A DNA stretch of 33,766 nt from Rhodocyclaceae bacterium (GTDB lineage: Bacteria; Pseudomonadota; Gammaproteobacteria; Burkholderiales; Rhodocyclaceae). Positions 1-6,817 of this stretch are shown piece by piece. The position numbers and the translations under genes were made by a program. The notes below the pieces were generated by a model. The model saw only the letters and a program-made list of their open reading frames with translations, was not told the origin of the DNA and made no database searches. The first letter of the stretch is position 1; every line of letters begins with the position of its first letter. The stretch lies in NCBI GenBank assembly GCA_018261935.1, contig JAGTRP010000031.1, positions 1 through 33,766 of the forward strand, in the 5' to 3' direction.

Positions 1-297
1 GCGGAGCAGGCGGGGAACCTGCTGGAGGACATCGTGCCGGCCATCGGCAAGACCGCCGGGCTGGTGCAGGAAATCGCCGCCGCTTCCGGCGAGCAGGCCC
101 GGGGAACCGACCAGATGAACCGGGCCATGGCGCAGCTCAACCGCGCCACCCAGCAGAACGCCTCGGCTTCCGAGCAGCTGGCTGCCACCGCCGGGGAAAT
201 GAACGGCCAGGCCACCCAGCTGCTGCGGCTCATGGAGCGCTTCCGCCTGGCCGGCGGGCGAGGCGACGGCGCTCCCCCCAACCGGCTGTCGGCATGA
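1..297 (+). CDS. Methyl-accepting chemotaxis protein, C-terminal end (partial)
   Basis: This is the last 98 codons of a receptor gene whose 5' part lies left of the window; the frame is open from base 1 to the TGA at 295-297. The visible part is the descending arm of the long cytoplasmic coiled coil, rich in Ala, Gln and Glu, with the methylation-region type sequence [19 protein letters not shown]. It is clearly paralogous to the C-terminal arm of the receptor at the right end of the window ([19 protein letters not shown] there), so both probably feed the same CheA/CheW array. There is no C-terminal CheR-tethering pentapeptide; the protein ends in a Gly/Pro-rich tail. The sensor type and membrane topology cannot be judged. 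The gene sits 31 bp upstream of cheY, presumably in the same operon. Confidence 0.93.
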   Translation, partial: AEQAGNLLEDIVPAIGKTAGLVQEIAAASGEQARGTDQMNRAMAQLNRATQQNASASEQLAATAGEMNGQATQLLRLMERFRLAGGRGDGAPPNRLSA

Positions 298-328
298 CGG
301 CAGACAACCCAGCATCCAGGAGGCAGCA

Positions 329-694
329 ATGTCCAAGACCATCATGATCGTCGACGACTCGGCATCCCTGCGCCAGGTCGTCAGCATGACCCTGAAAGGC
401 GCCGGCTACGAGGTGATCGAGGCCTGCGACGGCCGCGATGCCCTGGCCAAGCTCAAGGGGCAGCGGGTCCATCTCGTCATCTCCGACGTCAATATGCCCA
501 ACCTGGACGGCATCGGCTTCGTCCAGGAGCTGAAGAAGGACCCCAGCTACAAATTCACGCCGGTCATCATGCTCACCACCGAGGCCCAGGAGGCCAGGAA
601 GCAGGAAGGGCAGGCGGCGGGGGCCCGGGCCTGGGTGGTGAAGCCCTTCCAGCCCCAGCAGATGCTTGGTGCCGTGGCCAAGCTGGTCATGTAG
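329..694 (+). CDS. cheY: Chemotaxis response regulator CheY
   Basis: This is a stand-alone receiver domain of 121 residues, the normal CheY length. Expected residues are present: the acidic pair D9/D10, phospho-acceptor D53 (in ISDVNMPNLDG), the switch Thr at about 83 and K105 in the VVKPF motif. In this family the phosphorylated form leaves CheA and binds the flagellar switch or another output. The start is supported by an AGGAGG-type Shine-Dalgarno about 8 bases before the ATG. It lies between a receptor gene and a STAS/cheA pair, so CheA encoded at 1043 is the likely phosphodonor. Its stop codon (692-694) overlaps the ribosome-binding site of the next gene, which implies coupled translation. 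No cheZ is visible in the window. Confidence 0.96.
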   Translation: MSKTIMIVDDSASLRQVVSMTLKGAGYEVIEACDGRDALAKLKGQRVHLVISDVNMPNLDGIGFVQELKKDPSYKFTPVIMLTTEAQEARKQEGQAAGARAWVVKPFQPQQMLGAVAKLVM

Positions 695-704
695 GAGGCG
701 CGCC

Positions 705-1046
705 ATGGCCCTGCGCATTCTCGACATCCGTCCCGGCGCCTGCCTGGCCGCCCTCGAAGGCGAGCTCACCGTCTATCAGGCCGCCGCCCTGCGGGGCGAG
801 ATCGAGCGCCTCGCCCGGGAGCACCCGGTCCTGGAAATCGACCTGGCCGGCGCCACCGACGCCGACACCGCCGGCCTCCAGCTCATGCTCATGGCCAAGC
901 GCCTGGCGGGCGCCACGGTCCGCTTCGTCAACCATTCCCCGGTGGTGCTGCGGCTGCTGGAACTCTCCAACCTGGCCCGTGCCATCGGCGATCCCCTGGT
1001 GCTGCTTTCCCCCCGCAACGCCGCCGCAACCGAGGAGAAGACATGA
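705..1046 (+). CDS. STAS-domain protein of the chemotaxis operon
   Basis: This 113-residue protein resembles a single STAS domain (the fold of anti-sigma-factor antagonists): an N-terminal beta strand with LEGELTVYQAAALR, then EIDLAGATDADTAGLQLM, then a C-terminal helix. In the SpoIIAA family the loop before the Gly carries a phosphorylatable Ser (typically DSSG); here the matching position is Thr-55 in DTAG, so phosphoregulation is possible but not shown. The start at 705 is preferred over the in-frame upstream codon at 666 because AGGAGG lies at 693-698, and the upstream extension would run inside cheY. The 3' end overlaps cheA by the four bases ATGA, so it is probably co-translated with cheA. 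Its role in chemosensing is unknown; partner binding to CheA or to the receptor array is inference from position only. Confidence 0.88.
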   Translation: MALRILDIRPGACLAALEGELTVYQAAALRGEIERLAREHPVLEIDLAGATDADTAGLQLMLMAKRLAGATVRFVNHSPVVLRLLELSNLARAIGDPLVLLSPRNAAATEEKT

Positions 1047-3010
1047 ATACGGACATGGCCCGCGCCCTGGACACCTTCCTGGAGGAGAGCCGCGAACTCC
1101 TGGAGCAGATGGAGCACATCCTGCTGGCTGCCGAGAGCGGATGCCTCGTTCCGGATCTCCACGCCCTGTTCCGCTGCGCCCACACCATCAAGGGCTCGGC
1201 CGGGCTCTTCGGCCTGGAGGGGGTGGTGCGCTTCACCCACGGGGTGGAGAGCGTCCTCGACCGCCTGCGCAACGGGGAGATCGCCTTCGATCCGGCCCTC
1301 AGCGCCCTGCTCCTGGAGTGCCGGGACCATATCGGCGCCCTGGTGCGGGCGGACTGCGGCGGCAACGCCGTTCCGGCCGCCGTCGGCGACGGCCTGACCC
1401 GGCGCCTGCAGGCCTGGCTGTCGCCGGCGGCCCCGGCCGCGCCCCTCCGGCCGACGGCCGGGGAGCCCGTGGCGGCGAGCGGCGGCGGGCTCCTGGGCGG
1501 GGCCGACCATTGGCACCTGTCCCTGCGTTTCGGCCTGGATGTCCTGCGCCACGGCATGGACCCCCTGTCCTTCATCCACTACCTGGGCCAGTGCGGTGAG
1601 ATCGTGCACCTGGAGACCCTGCACGAGGGGCTGCCCGGGTGGCGGGATTACGACCCGGAGAGCTGCTACCTGGGATTCGAGATCGATTTCAAGAGCGAGG
1701 CCAGCAAGGAAGAGATCGAGGAAATTTTCGATTTCGTCCGGGGCGACGCCACCGTCCGCATCCTGCCGCCCCACAGCCGGGTGGTGGAGGCCGCCGTGGT
1801 GGACGCCGCCCTCGACAAGCAGAAGCGGGGCGAGGAAAGAAAGGCCCTGGAGGCGCGCAGCCTCAAGGTGCCGTCGGAACGCCTCGACCAGCTCATCGAC
1901 CGGGTGGGGGAGCTGGTCATCGCCGGCGCCGCCACCCAGATCCTGGCCGAGGCCTCCCGGCAGCCGGCCCTCAAGGAGTCGGCGGCCAACCTGCTGCGCC
2001 TGGTGGAGGACATCCGGGACACCACCTTGAAGCTGCGCATGGTGCCCATCGGCGAGGTCTTTTCCCGCTTCCCCCGGGTGGTCCGGGACGTGGCCCGGGA
2101 ACTGGGCAAGGACATCGAGCTGAAGATCGGCGGGGCCGACACCGAGCTCGACAAGTCCATGGTGGAGAAGATCGCCGACCCCCTCACCCACATGGTGCGT
2201 AACGCCATCGACCACGGCATCGAGCCGGAAGCCGTCCGCCTGGCTGCCGGCAAGCCGGGCCGGGGGACGCTCAGGCTCGATGCCTACCACGACTCCGGCG
2301 GCATCGTCATCGAGGTGGCGGACGACGGCGGCGGCCTCGACTGCGGCCGCATCCTGCAGAAGGCTCGGGAGCGGGGGCTGGTGGGCCCCGACCAGCACCT
2401 GTCCCGGCCGGAAATCTTCCGACTCATCCTGGCGCCCGGCTTCTCCACCGCCGAGCGGGTCACCAACCTCTCCGGCCGGGGAGTCGGGATGGACGTGGTG
2501 AAGAGCAGCGTCGACGCCCTGCGCGGCACCCTGGACATCGAAAGCGAAGCGGGGCGGGGCACCGTCATGCGCATCTGCCTGCCCCTGACCCTGGCCATCA
2601 TCGACGGCTTCCAGGTGGCCCTGGGGAACAACATCTACATCGTTCCCCTGGACATGGTGGTGGAATGCATCGAGCTGCCCCCGGACCCCGGGGCCGAGTA
2701 CCTCAACCTGCGGGACGAGATCCTGCCCCTCGTCCGCCTGCGCTCCCTATTCGAGATCGAGGGGCCGGCGCCGGCGCGGCAGAACGTAGTGGTGGTGCGG
2801 CTCGGCCGGCGCAAGGCGGGTCTCGTGGTGGACCGGCTGCTGGGGGAATTTCAGACGGTCATCAAGCCCCTGTCCAAGATCTTCGACCGTCTCCAGGGCG
2901 TCGGCGGCTCCACCATCCTGGGCAGCGGCCAGGTGGCCCTCATCGTGGACGTGCCGGCCCTGCTCGGGCTCGCCGCCCGCCGGGCGGAGGCCGGCGAGCC
3001 GGCGGGCTGA
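1043..3010 (+). CDS. cheA: Chemotaxis histidine kinase CheA
   Basis: The 655-residue product has the CheA domain order. The P1 Hpt domain covers about 1-110, with phospho-accepting H47 in CAHTIKGSAG. A linker of Pro/Ala/Gly (about 130-155) leads to a CheY/CheB-binding-like domain around 155-250 (HWHLSLRFGLDVLRHGMDPL and CYLGFEIDF). The P3 dimerisation helices begin at LKVPSERLDQLIDRVGELVI. The P4 ATPase has the N box HMVRNAIDHGIE, the G1 box VADDGGGLD and the G2 box GRGVGMDVV. The C-terminal CheW-like P5 ends the protein. It would phosphorylate the CheY at 329 and the CheB at 3088. It starts with an ATGA overlap on the STAS gene, preceded by GAGGAG. There is no cheW directly downstream; the only cheW seen is in the distant half-operon at 31527. 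Confidence 0.97.
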   Translation: MNTDMARALDTFLEESRELLEQMEHILLAAESGCLVPDLHALFRCAHTIKGSAGLFGLEGVVRFTHGVESVLDRLRNGEIAFDPALSALLLECRDHIGALVRADCGGNAVPAAVGDGLTRRLQAWLSPAAPAAPLRPTAGEPVAASGGGLLGGADHWHLSLRFGLDVLRHGMDPLSFIHYLGQCGEIVHLETLHEGLPGWRDYDPESCYLGFEIDFKSEASKEEIEEIFDFVRGDATVRILPPHSRVVEAAVVDAALDKQKRGEERKALEARSLKVPSERLDQLIDRVGELVIAGAATQILAEASRQPALKESAANLLRLVEDIRDTTLKLRMVPIGEVFSRFPRVVRDVARELGKDIELKIGGADTELDKSMVEKIADPLTHMVRNAIDHGIEPEAVRLAAGKPGRGTLRLDAYHDSGGIVIEVADDGGGLDCGRILQKARERGLVGPDQHLSRPEIFRLILAPGFSTAERVTNLSGRGVGMDVVKSSVDALRGTLDIESEAGRGTVMRICLPLTLAIIDGFQVALGNNIYIVPLDMVVECIELPPDPGAEYLNLRDEILPLVRLRSLFEIEGPAPARQNVVVVRLGRRKAGLVVDRLLGEFQTVIKPLSKIFDRLQGVGGSTILGSGQVALIVDVPALLGLAARRAEAGEPAG

Positions 3011-3087
3011 TGCCGCCCTGGGGCCGCGCCTGGGCTGCCGTAGTATCATGCGGTAACGATTGCGGGCATGGTTCCATGGGATAAGGC

Positions 3088-4158
3088 ATGACGAACGAAA
3101 TTCGCGTCCTGGTGGTGGACGATTCGGCGGTAGTGCGGCAGGTAATGACGGCGATCCTCAGCGAGGCGCCGGGCATCAAGGTCATCGGGGCGGCATCGGA
3201 CCCCATCTTCGCCCTGGAAAAAATGCGGCGGGAATGGCCGGATGTCATCACCCTGGACGTGGAAATGCCCCGCATGGACGGCATCACCTTCCTCCGCAAG
3301 GTCATGGCCGAGCGGCCGACGCCGGTGGTGATCTGCTCCTCCCTCACCGACGCCGGGGCGGAGACCACCATGCAGGCCCTGGCGGCGGGGGCGGTGTCCA
3401 TCATCACCAAGCCCACCCTGGGCCTGAAATCCTTCCTCCAGGATGCCGCTGCGGACGTGGTGGCCGCCGTGCGCGCCGCCGCCCGGGCCAACCTGCGCCC
3501 CCTGGCCAACCCCCGGCCGGTGGAGGCCAAGCTCTCCGCCGATGCCGTCCTGCCGCCCGTCGGCAGCCAGGCCATGGCCCAGACCACCGAGACCCTGGTG
3601 GCCATCGGCACCTCCACCGGCGGCACCCAGGCCCTGGAAGTGCTGCTCACCGCCCTGCCCAGGGTTTGCCCCGGCATGGTCATCGTCCAGCACATGCCGG
3701 AGAAATTCACCGCCTCCTTCGCCCAGCGCCTCAACAGCCTGTGCGAGATCGAGGTCCTGGAAGCCCAGGACGGCCAGCGGGTCATCCCCGGGCGGGCCCT
3801 CATCGCCCCCGGCGGCAAGCACATGATGGTCAGGCGCAGCGGCGCCCAATACGTGGTGGAAGTGCGGGACGGCCCCCTGGTGAACCGGCACCGGCCGTCG
3901 GTGGATGTCCTCTTCCGCTCGGTGGCCCGCTATGCCGGCAAGAACGCCCTGGGCATCATCATGACCGGCATGGGGGACGACGGCGCCCGCGGCCTCAAGG
4001 AAATGCACGATGCCGGCGCCTACACCCTGGCCCAGGACGAGGCTTCCTGCGTGGTCTATGGCATGCCCAAGGAAGCCGTGAAAATGGGCGGCGTGGATCG
4101 GAGTCTGCCCCTGTCGGCCCTGGCCGGCGCCCTCCTGGTCGGCGCCCGGGTTTCCTGA
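3088..4158 (+). CDS. cheB: Chemotaxis protein-glutamate methylesterase CheB
   Basis: The 356-residue protein has a CheY-like receiver (about 1-125, acidic pair D11/D12, phospho-acceptor D57 in [11 protein letters not shown]), a linker, and a C-terminal methylesterase domain from about 168. The catalytic triad is visible: Ser-176 in IGTSTGG, His-202 in VQHMP and Asp-298 in GMGDDGA. It removes methyl groups from receptor glutamates, and in this family can also deamidate glutamines, giving adaptation feedback when phosphorylated by CheA. It follows cheA after a 77-bp gap without an obvious terminator, so it may be in the same transcript. Its counterpart CheR and the deamidase CheD are not here but in the opposite half-operon at 30070-31472. 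Confidence 0.97.
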   Translation: MTNEIRVLVVDDSAVVRQVMTAILSEAPGIKVIGAASDPIFALEKMRREWPDVITLDVEMPRMDGITFLRKVMAERPTPVVICSSLTDAGAETTMQALAAGAVSIITKPTLGLKSFLQDAAADVVAAVRAAARANLRPLANPRPVEAKLSADAVLPPVGSQAMAQTTETLVAIGTSTGGTQALEVLLTALPRVCPGMVIVQHMPEKFTASFAQRLNSLCEIEVLEAQDGQRVIPGRALIAPGGKHMMVRRSGAQYVVEVRDGPLVNRHRPSVDVLFRSVARYAGKNALGIIMTGMGDDGARGLKEMHDAGAYTLAQDEASCVVYGMPKEAVKMGGVDRSLPLSALAGALLVGARVS

Positions 4159-4181
4159 CGGTCCGGCCCGGAGAGGGGCAA

Positions 4182-5981
4182 ATGGCATCCGCTTCGCCCC
4201 GGAATACCGCCGCCCTTTCCCTTCCGGCCAAGGGTTGCGGCATCCGGGCGGCCATCTTTCTGCTGTGCTCCCTGGCCGGAGCCCAGGCCCATGGGACCGG
4301 CACCGCGACGCCGACGGACATTCCCGGGCTGCGCATCCTCGATGCCAACGTCCCGGCCAACCAGGTCAACGCGGTGACGGTCGGAGCGGCCGGCAATCCG
4401 CCCTTCGAGCCCGGCACCTCAGTTTATGAGGTCCAGACCACCCAGCCCTTCGTCGCCATCCGCTCCTACTATTCCCCCGCCGACCCCGCCAAGGCCGGGC
4501 AGGCGGGGAGCTGGATATCCCCCATCGCCGAAACCCGCGGCCTGAGCCGCGCCATGCAGATGGACCGGCTGGCCTTGCCCATCTATCCGGACGGCACCCG
4601 GAACAACACCTTCGCCCTGGTCCTGGTCCCCGCCGGCGTGACCTTCTGGAGCGGGCCGGCGGGGCCCATTACCAACTCGGTGGTGCCGCCGGTCGGGACC
4701 TACTGGGGGGCTGGCGGCGGCATCCAGTACTACGTCGGACGCAACGCCGGCGGCATCCCCGGCTTCCAGGTCCCCCGGGGCAATTACGTTCTGGCGGCCC
4801 CCATGGGGGAGACCAACCTGCTGGCCTACAGTCCCCGGCTGGCCGGCAACGCCCTCGCCGTCGGGCGCTACCTGGAGGGCCTGGACGTCCGGGCCTACGG
4901 TGACCTGGACCGGGTCCTCACCGCCCTCGACCTTCTCAATCTTTCCACCCCCGCCGCCGATCCCCGGCTGCCGCGGGCCATCGCCCAGCTGGGGGCCGAG
5001 CGCCATGGCGCCCTCGGCCTCGCCGCCCTGTTCCAGTCGAGGCTGTTCATGGATCAGCTGACGGCAGCGGCCGGCGGTCTCCCGGCGGCGGATCGGCAGG
5101 TCTCGGCCGCCGACGACCAGGGGCGACGGACCTGGGCCCAGGTCCTGGGGGCGCGGGCCCGGCAGTCGTCAGATGGGAACCGCACCGGCTTCACCCAGAA
5201 CACCGGGGGGTTCGTCGCCGGCATCGAATTGGTCCGCCAGGCGGATTGGCATTTCGGCGCCGCCGCCGGCTATCTTGCCTCCGACCTCGACTGGGCAGAC
5301 GGGGCGCCGGGGCAGGGGAGGCTGAAGGCCGGCTATGCCGGGGCCTATGGCCGCTATCGGCAGGCGGGCTGGCTGGCCAGCGGGCAGCTGGTGGCCGGCT
5401 ACGGCAGCATCGATACCCGCCGCCCCGTCGCCATTCCCGACGCGGGGCTGTGGCCCGGCTATTCCTTCGCGGTGGAGCGGACGGCCAGGGCTTCCACCTC
5501 GGCCTTCGCCACCGGCGCCCGCTTCGACCTCGCCCACCCCCTGGCTGCCGGCGGGGCGACGCTGTCCCCCTTCGTCGGCCTCGAATACCAGCGTCTCGAT
5601 CGGCGCGGATTCACCGAGGAGGGCGCCGGCAGCATCAATCTGGCGGTGCGCTCCCAGACCCTCGACGACCTCCGCCTTCGCCTCGGTGCCGCCCTGGAAG
5701 CGCCCCTGGGGCCGGCGGCGGCCCTGGACTGGTCCCTCCAGGCCCGCCTGCTGGCGTCGCACCGGCTGGGCGGCAGCGCCGGCAACCTGGCCGCCGGCTT
5801 CGACGGCCAGGGGGGAAGCTTCCCGGCCTCCGGCTGGCGCCTGCCCGACGAACTGGTCCAGGCGGGCATCGACTGGGTCGGACGCAGCCGGAATGCCGCC
5901 GTGGCGCTGACCTACAGCCACGACAGCGGCAAGGGATTCGAGGCCGGCACCTGGAAGGCCACCGCCGCCTGGTTCTTCTGA
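4182..5981 (+). CDS. Autotransporter-type outer-membrane beta-barrel protein
   Basis: The frame gives 599 residues from the ATG at 4182, which has a weak purine-rich GAGAGGGG just upstream. Residues 20-36 form a signal peptide (IRAAIFLLCSLAGAQA, likely cut before HG). The middle (about 37-300) is an unrecognised secreted or surface region rich in Gly, Pro and Tyr. From about residue 325 to the end, alternating aromatic/hydrophobic strands (AGYLASDLDW, GYAGAYGRYR, VAGYGSIDTR, PFVGLEYQRL) look like an autotransporter translocator barrel. The last residue is Phe, as expected for BAM-dependent outer-membrane proteins. The passenger is short and lacks long beta-helix repeats, so adhesion or enzymatic activity cannot be assigned. 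It starts 23 bases after cheB and could be cotranscribed, but a chemotaxis role is not implied. The open frame continues upstream through cheB in another phase, which I treat as coincidental. Confidence 0.85.
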   Translation: MASASPRNTAALSLPAKGCGIRAAIFLLCSLAGAQAHGTGTATPTDIPGLRILDANVPANQVNAVTVGAAGNPPFEPGTSVYEVQTTQPFVAIRSYYSPADPAKAGQAGSWISPIAETRGLSRAMQMDRLALPIYPDGTRNNTFALVLVPAGVTFWSGPAGPITNSVVPPVGTYWGAGGGIQYYVGRNAGGIPGFQVPRGNYVLAAPMGETNLLAYSPRLAGNALAVGRYLEGLDVRAYGDLDRVLTALDLLNLSTPAADPRLPRAIAQLGAERHGALGLAALFQSRLFMDQLTAAAGGLPAADRQVSAADDQGRRTWAQVLGARARQSSDGNRTGFTQNTGGFVAGIELVRQADWHFGAAAGYLASDLDWADGAPGQGRLKAGYAGAYGRYRQAGWLASGQLVAGYGSIDTRRPVAIPDAGLWPGYSFAVERTARASTSAFATGARFDLAHPLAAGGATLSPFVGLEYQRLDRRGFTEEGAGSINLAVRSQTLDDLRLRLGAALEAPLGPAAALDWSLQARLLASHRLGGSAGNLAAGFDGQGGSFPASGWRLPDELVQAGIDWVGRSRNAAVALTYSHDSGKGFEAGTWKATAAWFF

Positions 5982-6024
5982 ACCCGCTGCCATCGCCTCT
6001 CCGGCGCCCGGTGCCGCCATGCCC

Positions 6025-6039
6025 CGGCAATAATTGCCG
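6025..6039. promoter_or_regulatory. 15-bp palindrome downstream of the autotransporter gene
   Basis: The sequence CGGCAATAATTGCCG has two perfect 7-base arms around one central base, in the 238-bp gap between the autotransporter stop and the small ORF at 6220. The tight centre favours a protein-binding site over a hairpin. As RNA it could form only a 5-bp stem with a 5-base loop, and no T-tract follows, so it is a poor terminator. Apart from this and the sigma-54-like motif at 6125, I see nothing clear in the gap. Confidence 0.3.
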
Positions 6040-6124
6040 AGATGCCCCGCCCGGGGGGCGAGGGCGCTCCCTCACTCCCCGTCGCCGCCAGGAACCACCG
6101 GGCCCCCCGCCCAGGCCAGCTCAT

Positions 6125-6140
6125 TGGCATCGATCGTGCT
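6125..6140 (+). promoter_or_regulatory. Candidate sigma-54 (-24/-12) promoter
   Basis: TTGGCATCGATCGTGCT matches the RpoN consensus TGGCAC-N5-TTGCW closely. The invariant GG is at 6126-6127 and the GC at 6138-6139 with correct spacing; the deviations are T for C in the -24 block and G for T in the -12 block. Transcription would begin near 6151, about 70 bases before the ATG at 6220. No activator-binding site is identified. This is a match by eye. Confidence 0.35.
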
Positions 6141-6219
6141 AGGGAGGGGGGTCTCATGCGGACCGGCCCCGGCCTCGTTTCCGCCCCGGGACGCCAACAA
6201 CAATAGGGGGGAATTTTCG

Positions 6220-6408
6220 ATGATCAACCGTCTGCAATCGCTGTTCAACCGTCTGGCCGGCGTCTCCGATTACCCGGCGCTGTCCCGGAATGGCCAAGGC
6301 CTGCAGTCCCAATCCTTTGCCGACCTGGAGAAGCCGGCCTGCTGGCGCCGCCGCGCCCGGAAGCTGGCTCAGGTGCCGGCCCGGCGGTGCAGGACGAAAG
6401 CTCACTGA
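6220..6408 (+). CDS. Possible small protein of 62 residues, function unknown
   Basis: An ATG at 6220 is preceded by a strong purine run (AGGGGGGAA, 6205-6213) at good spacing. It opens a 62-codon frame beginning MINRLQSLFNRLAGVSDYP, an amphipathic start followed by a Gln/Ser-rich stretch and a very basic, Cys-containing C-terminus (CWRRRARKLAQ). The basic tail looks like out-of-frame GC-rich sequence, so the reading frame may have been shifted and the ORF may be the remnant of a longer gene. Its end overlaps the 3' end of the opposing kaiB by 7 bases. A good sigma-54-like promoter lies upstream. I recognise no family; translation is plausible but unproven. Confidence 0.35.
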   Translation: MINRLQSLFNRLAGVSDYPALSRNGQGLQSQSFADLEKPACWRRRARKLAQVPARRCRTKAH

Positions 6409-6776
6409 CCGGGGCTGCCCCGCCCGGTTCCGGGGGGCAAGGGGCCGGGCGCCGGGTGATCCACCGGCGCTCCTCGGGTCCCATCGGCGATGCCCAGGGT
6501 GCGCAGGACCCGGGGGATGTCCGACAGATTGCCGATAATGGGGGGGCCGGGGGGGGAAACCCGGATGAGGGTGGGAATGGCGACGATCCCGTCCCCGAGG
6601 TCCAGGCCGGGATTCTTCTGCAGATCGACGATCTCGAGCTCGTAGCGATGGGCGAAATAGGTCTCGGCGATCAGGCGGAAATTGGCGAGGGCCAGCGCCG
6701 AATTGGGCAGGTCATCGGCGACGTAGAGCCGGAATCGGACTGGCTGGTATTCTGCGGAAGAACCGTCTTTGGCCAC
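6402..6776 (-). CDS. kaiB: KaiB-family protein
   Basis: The 124-residue product is a KaiB homologue with a thioredoxin-like fold: RFRLYVADDLPNSALALANFRLI, then YELEIVDLQKNP, then GDGIVAIPTLIRVSPP and IIGNLSDIPRVLRTLGI. These match the conserved KaiB strand/helix segments in order. The last 25 residues or so form a Gly/Pro-rich tail not usual for the core family. The start is a GTG at 6776-6774 without a good Shine-Dalgarno, 31 bases after the kaiC stop, so translation may depend on coupling to kaiC. In cyanobacteria KaiB is a fold-switching protein that binds the KaiC CI ring. Outside cyanobacteria, KaiBC pairs are usually linked to stress or redox signalling rather than a proven clock. No kaiA is present. 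Confidence 0.9.
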   Translation of the reverse strand: MAKDGSSAEYQPVRFRLYVADDLPNSALALANFRLIAETYFAHRYELEIVDLQKNPGLDLGDGIVAIPTLIRVSPPGPPIIGNLSDIPRVLRTLGIADGTRGAPVDHPAPGPLPPGTGRGSPGQ

Positions 6777-6797
6777 AAGGAATCCATTCGTCGGGCG

Positions 6798-6817
6798 CGG
6801 GAAGCCTCTACTTCCCG
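6798..6817 (-). promoter_or_regulatory. Inverted repeat spanning the kaiC stop codon
   Basis: CGGGAAG (6798-6804) and CTTCCCG (6811-6817) are perfect 7-base arms around a 6-base loop that contains the kaiC TAG. The mRNA hairpin would sit just ahead of the GTG start of kaiB, which lacks its own ribosome-binding site. It has no T-tract, so it is not a typical terminator. An effect on kaiB translation or mRNA processing is only inference. Confidence 0.4.

Noticed and set aside
3060-4181. In-frame 374-codon extension upstream of the autotransporter start
   Set aside because: It runs through cheB in a different phase and reads as Gly/Arg/Pro-rich nonsense; the signal peptide right after 4182 fixes the true N-terminus.
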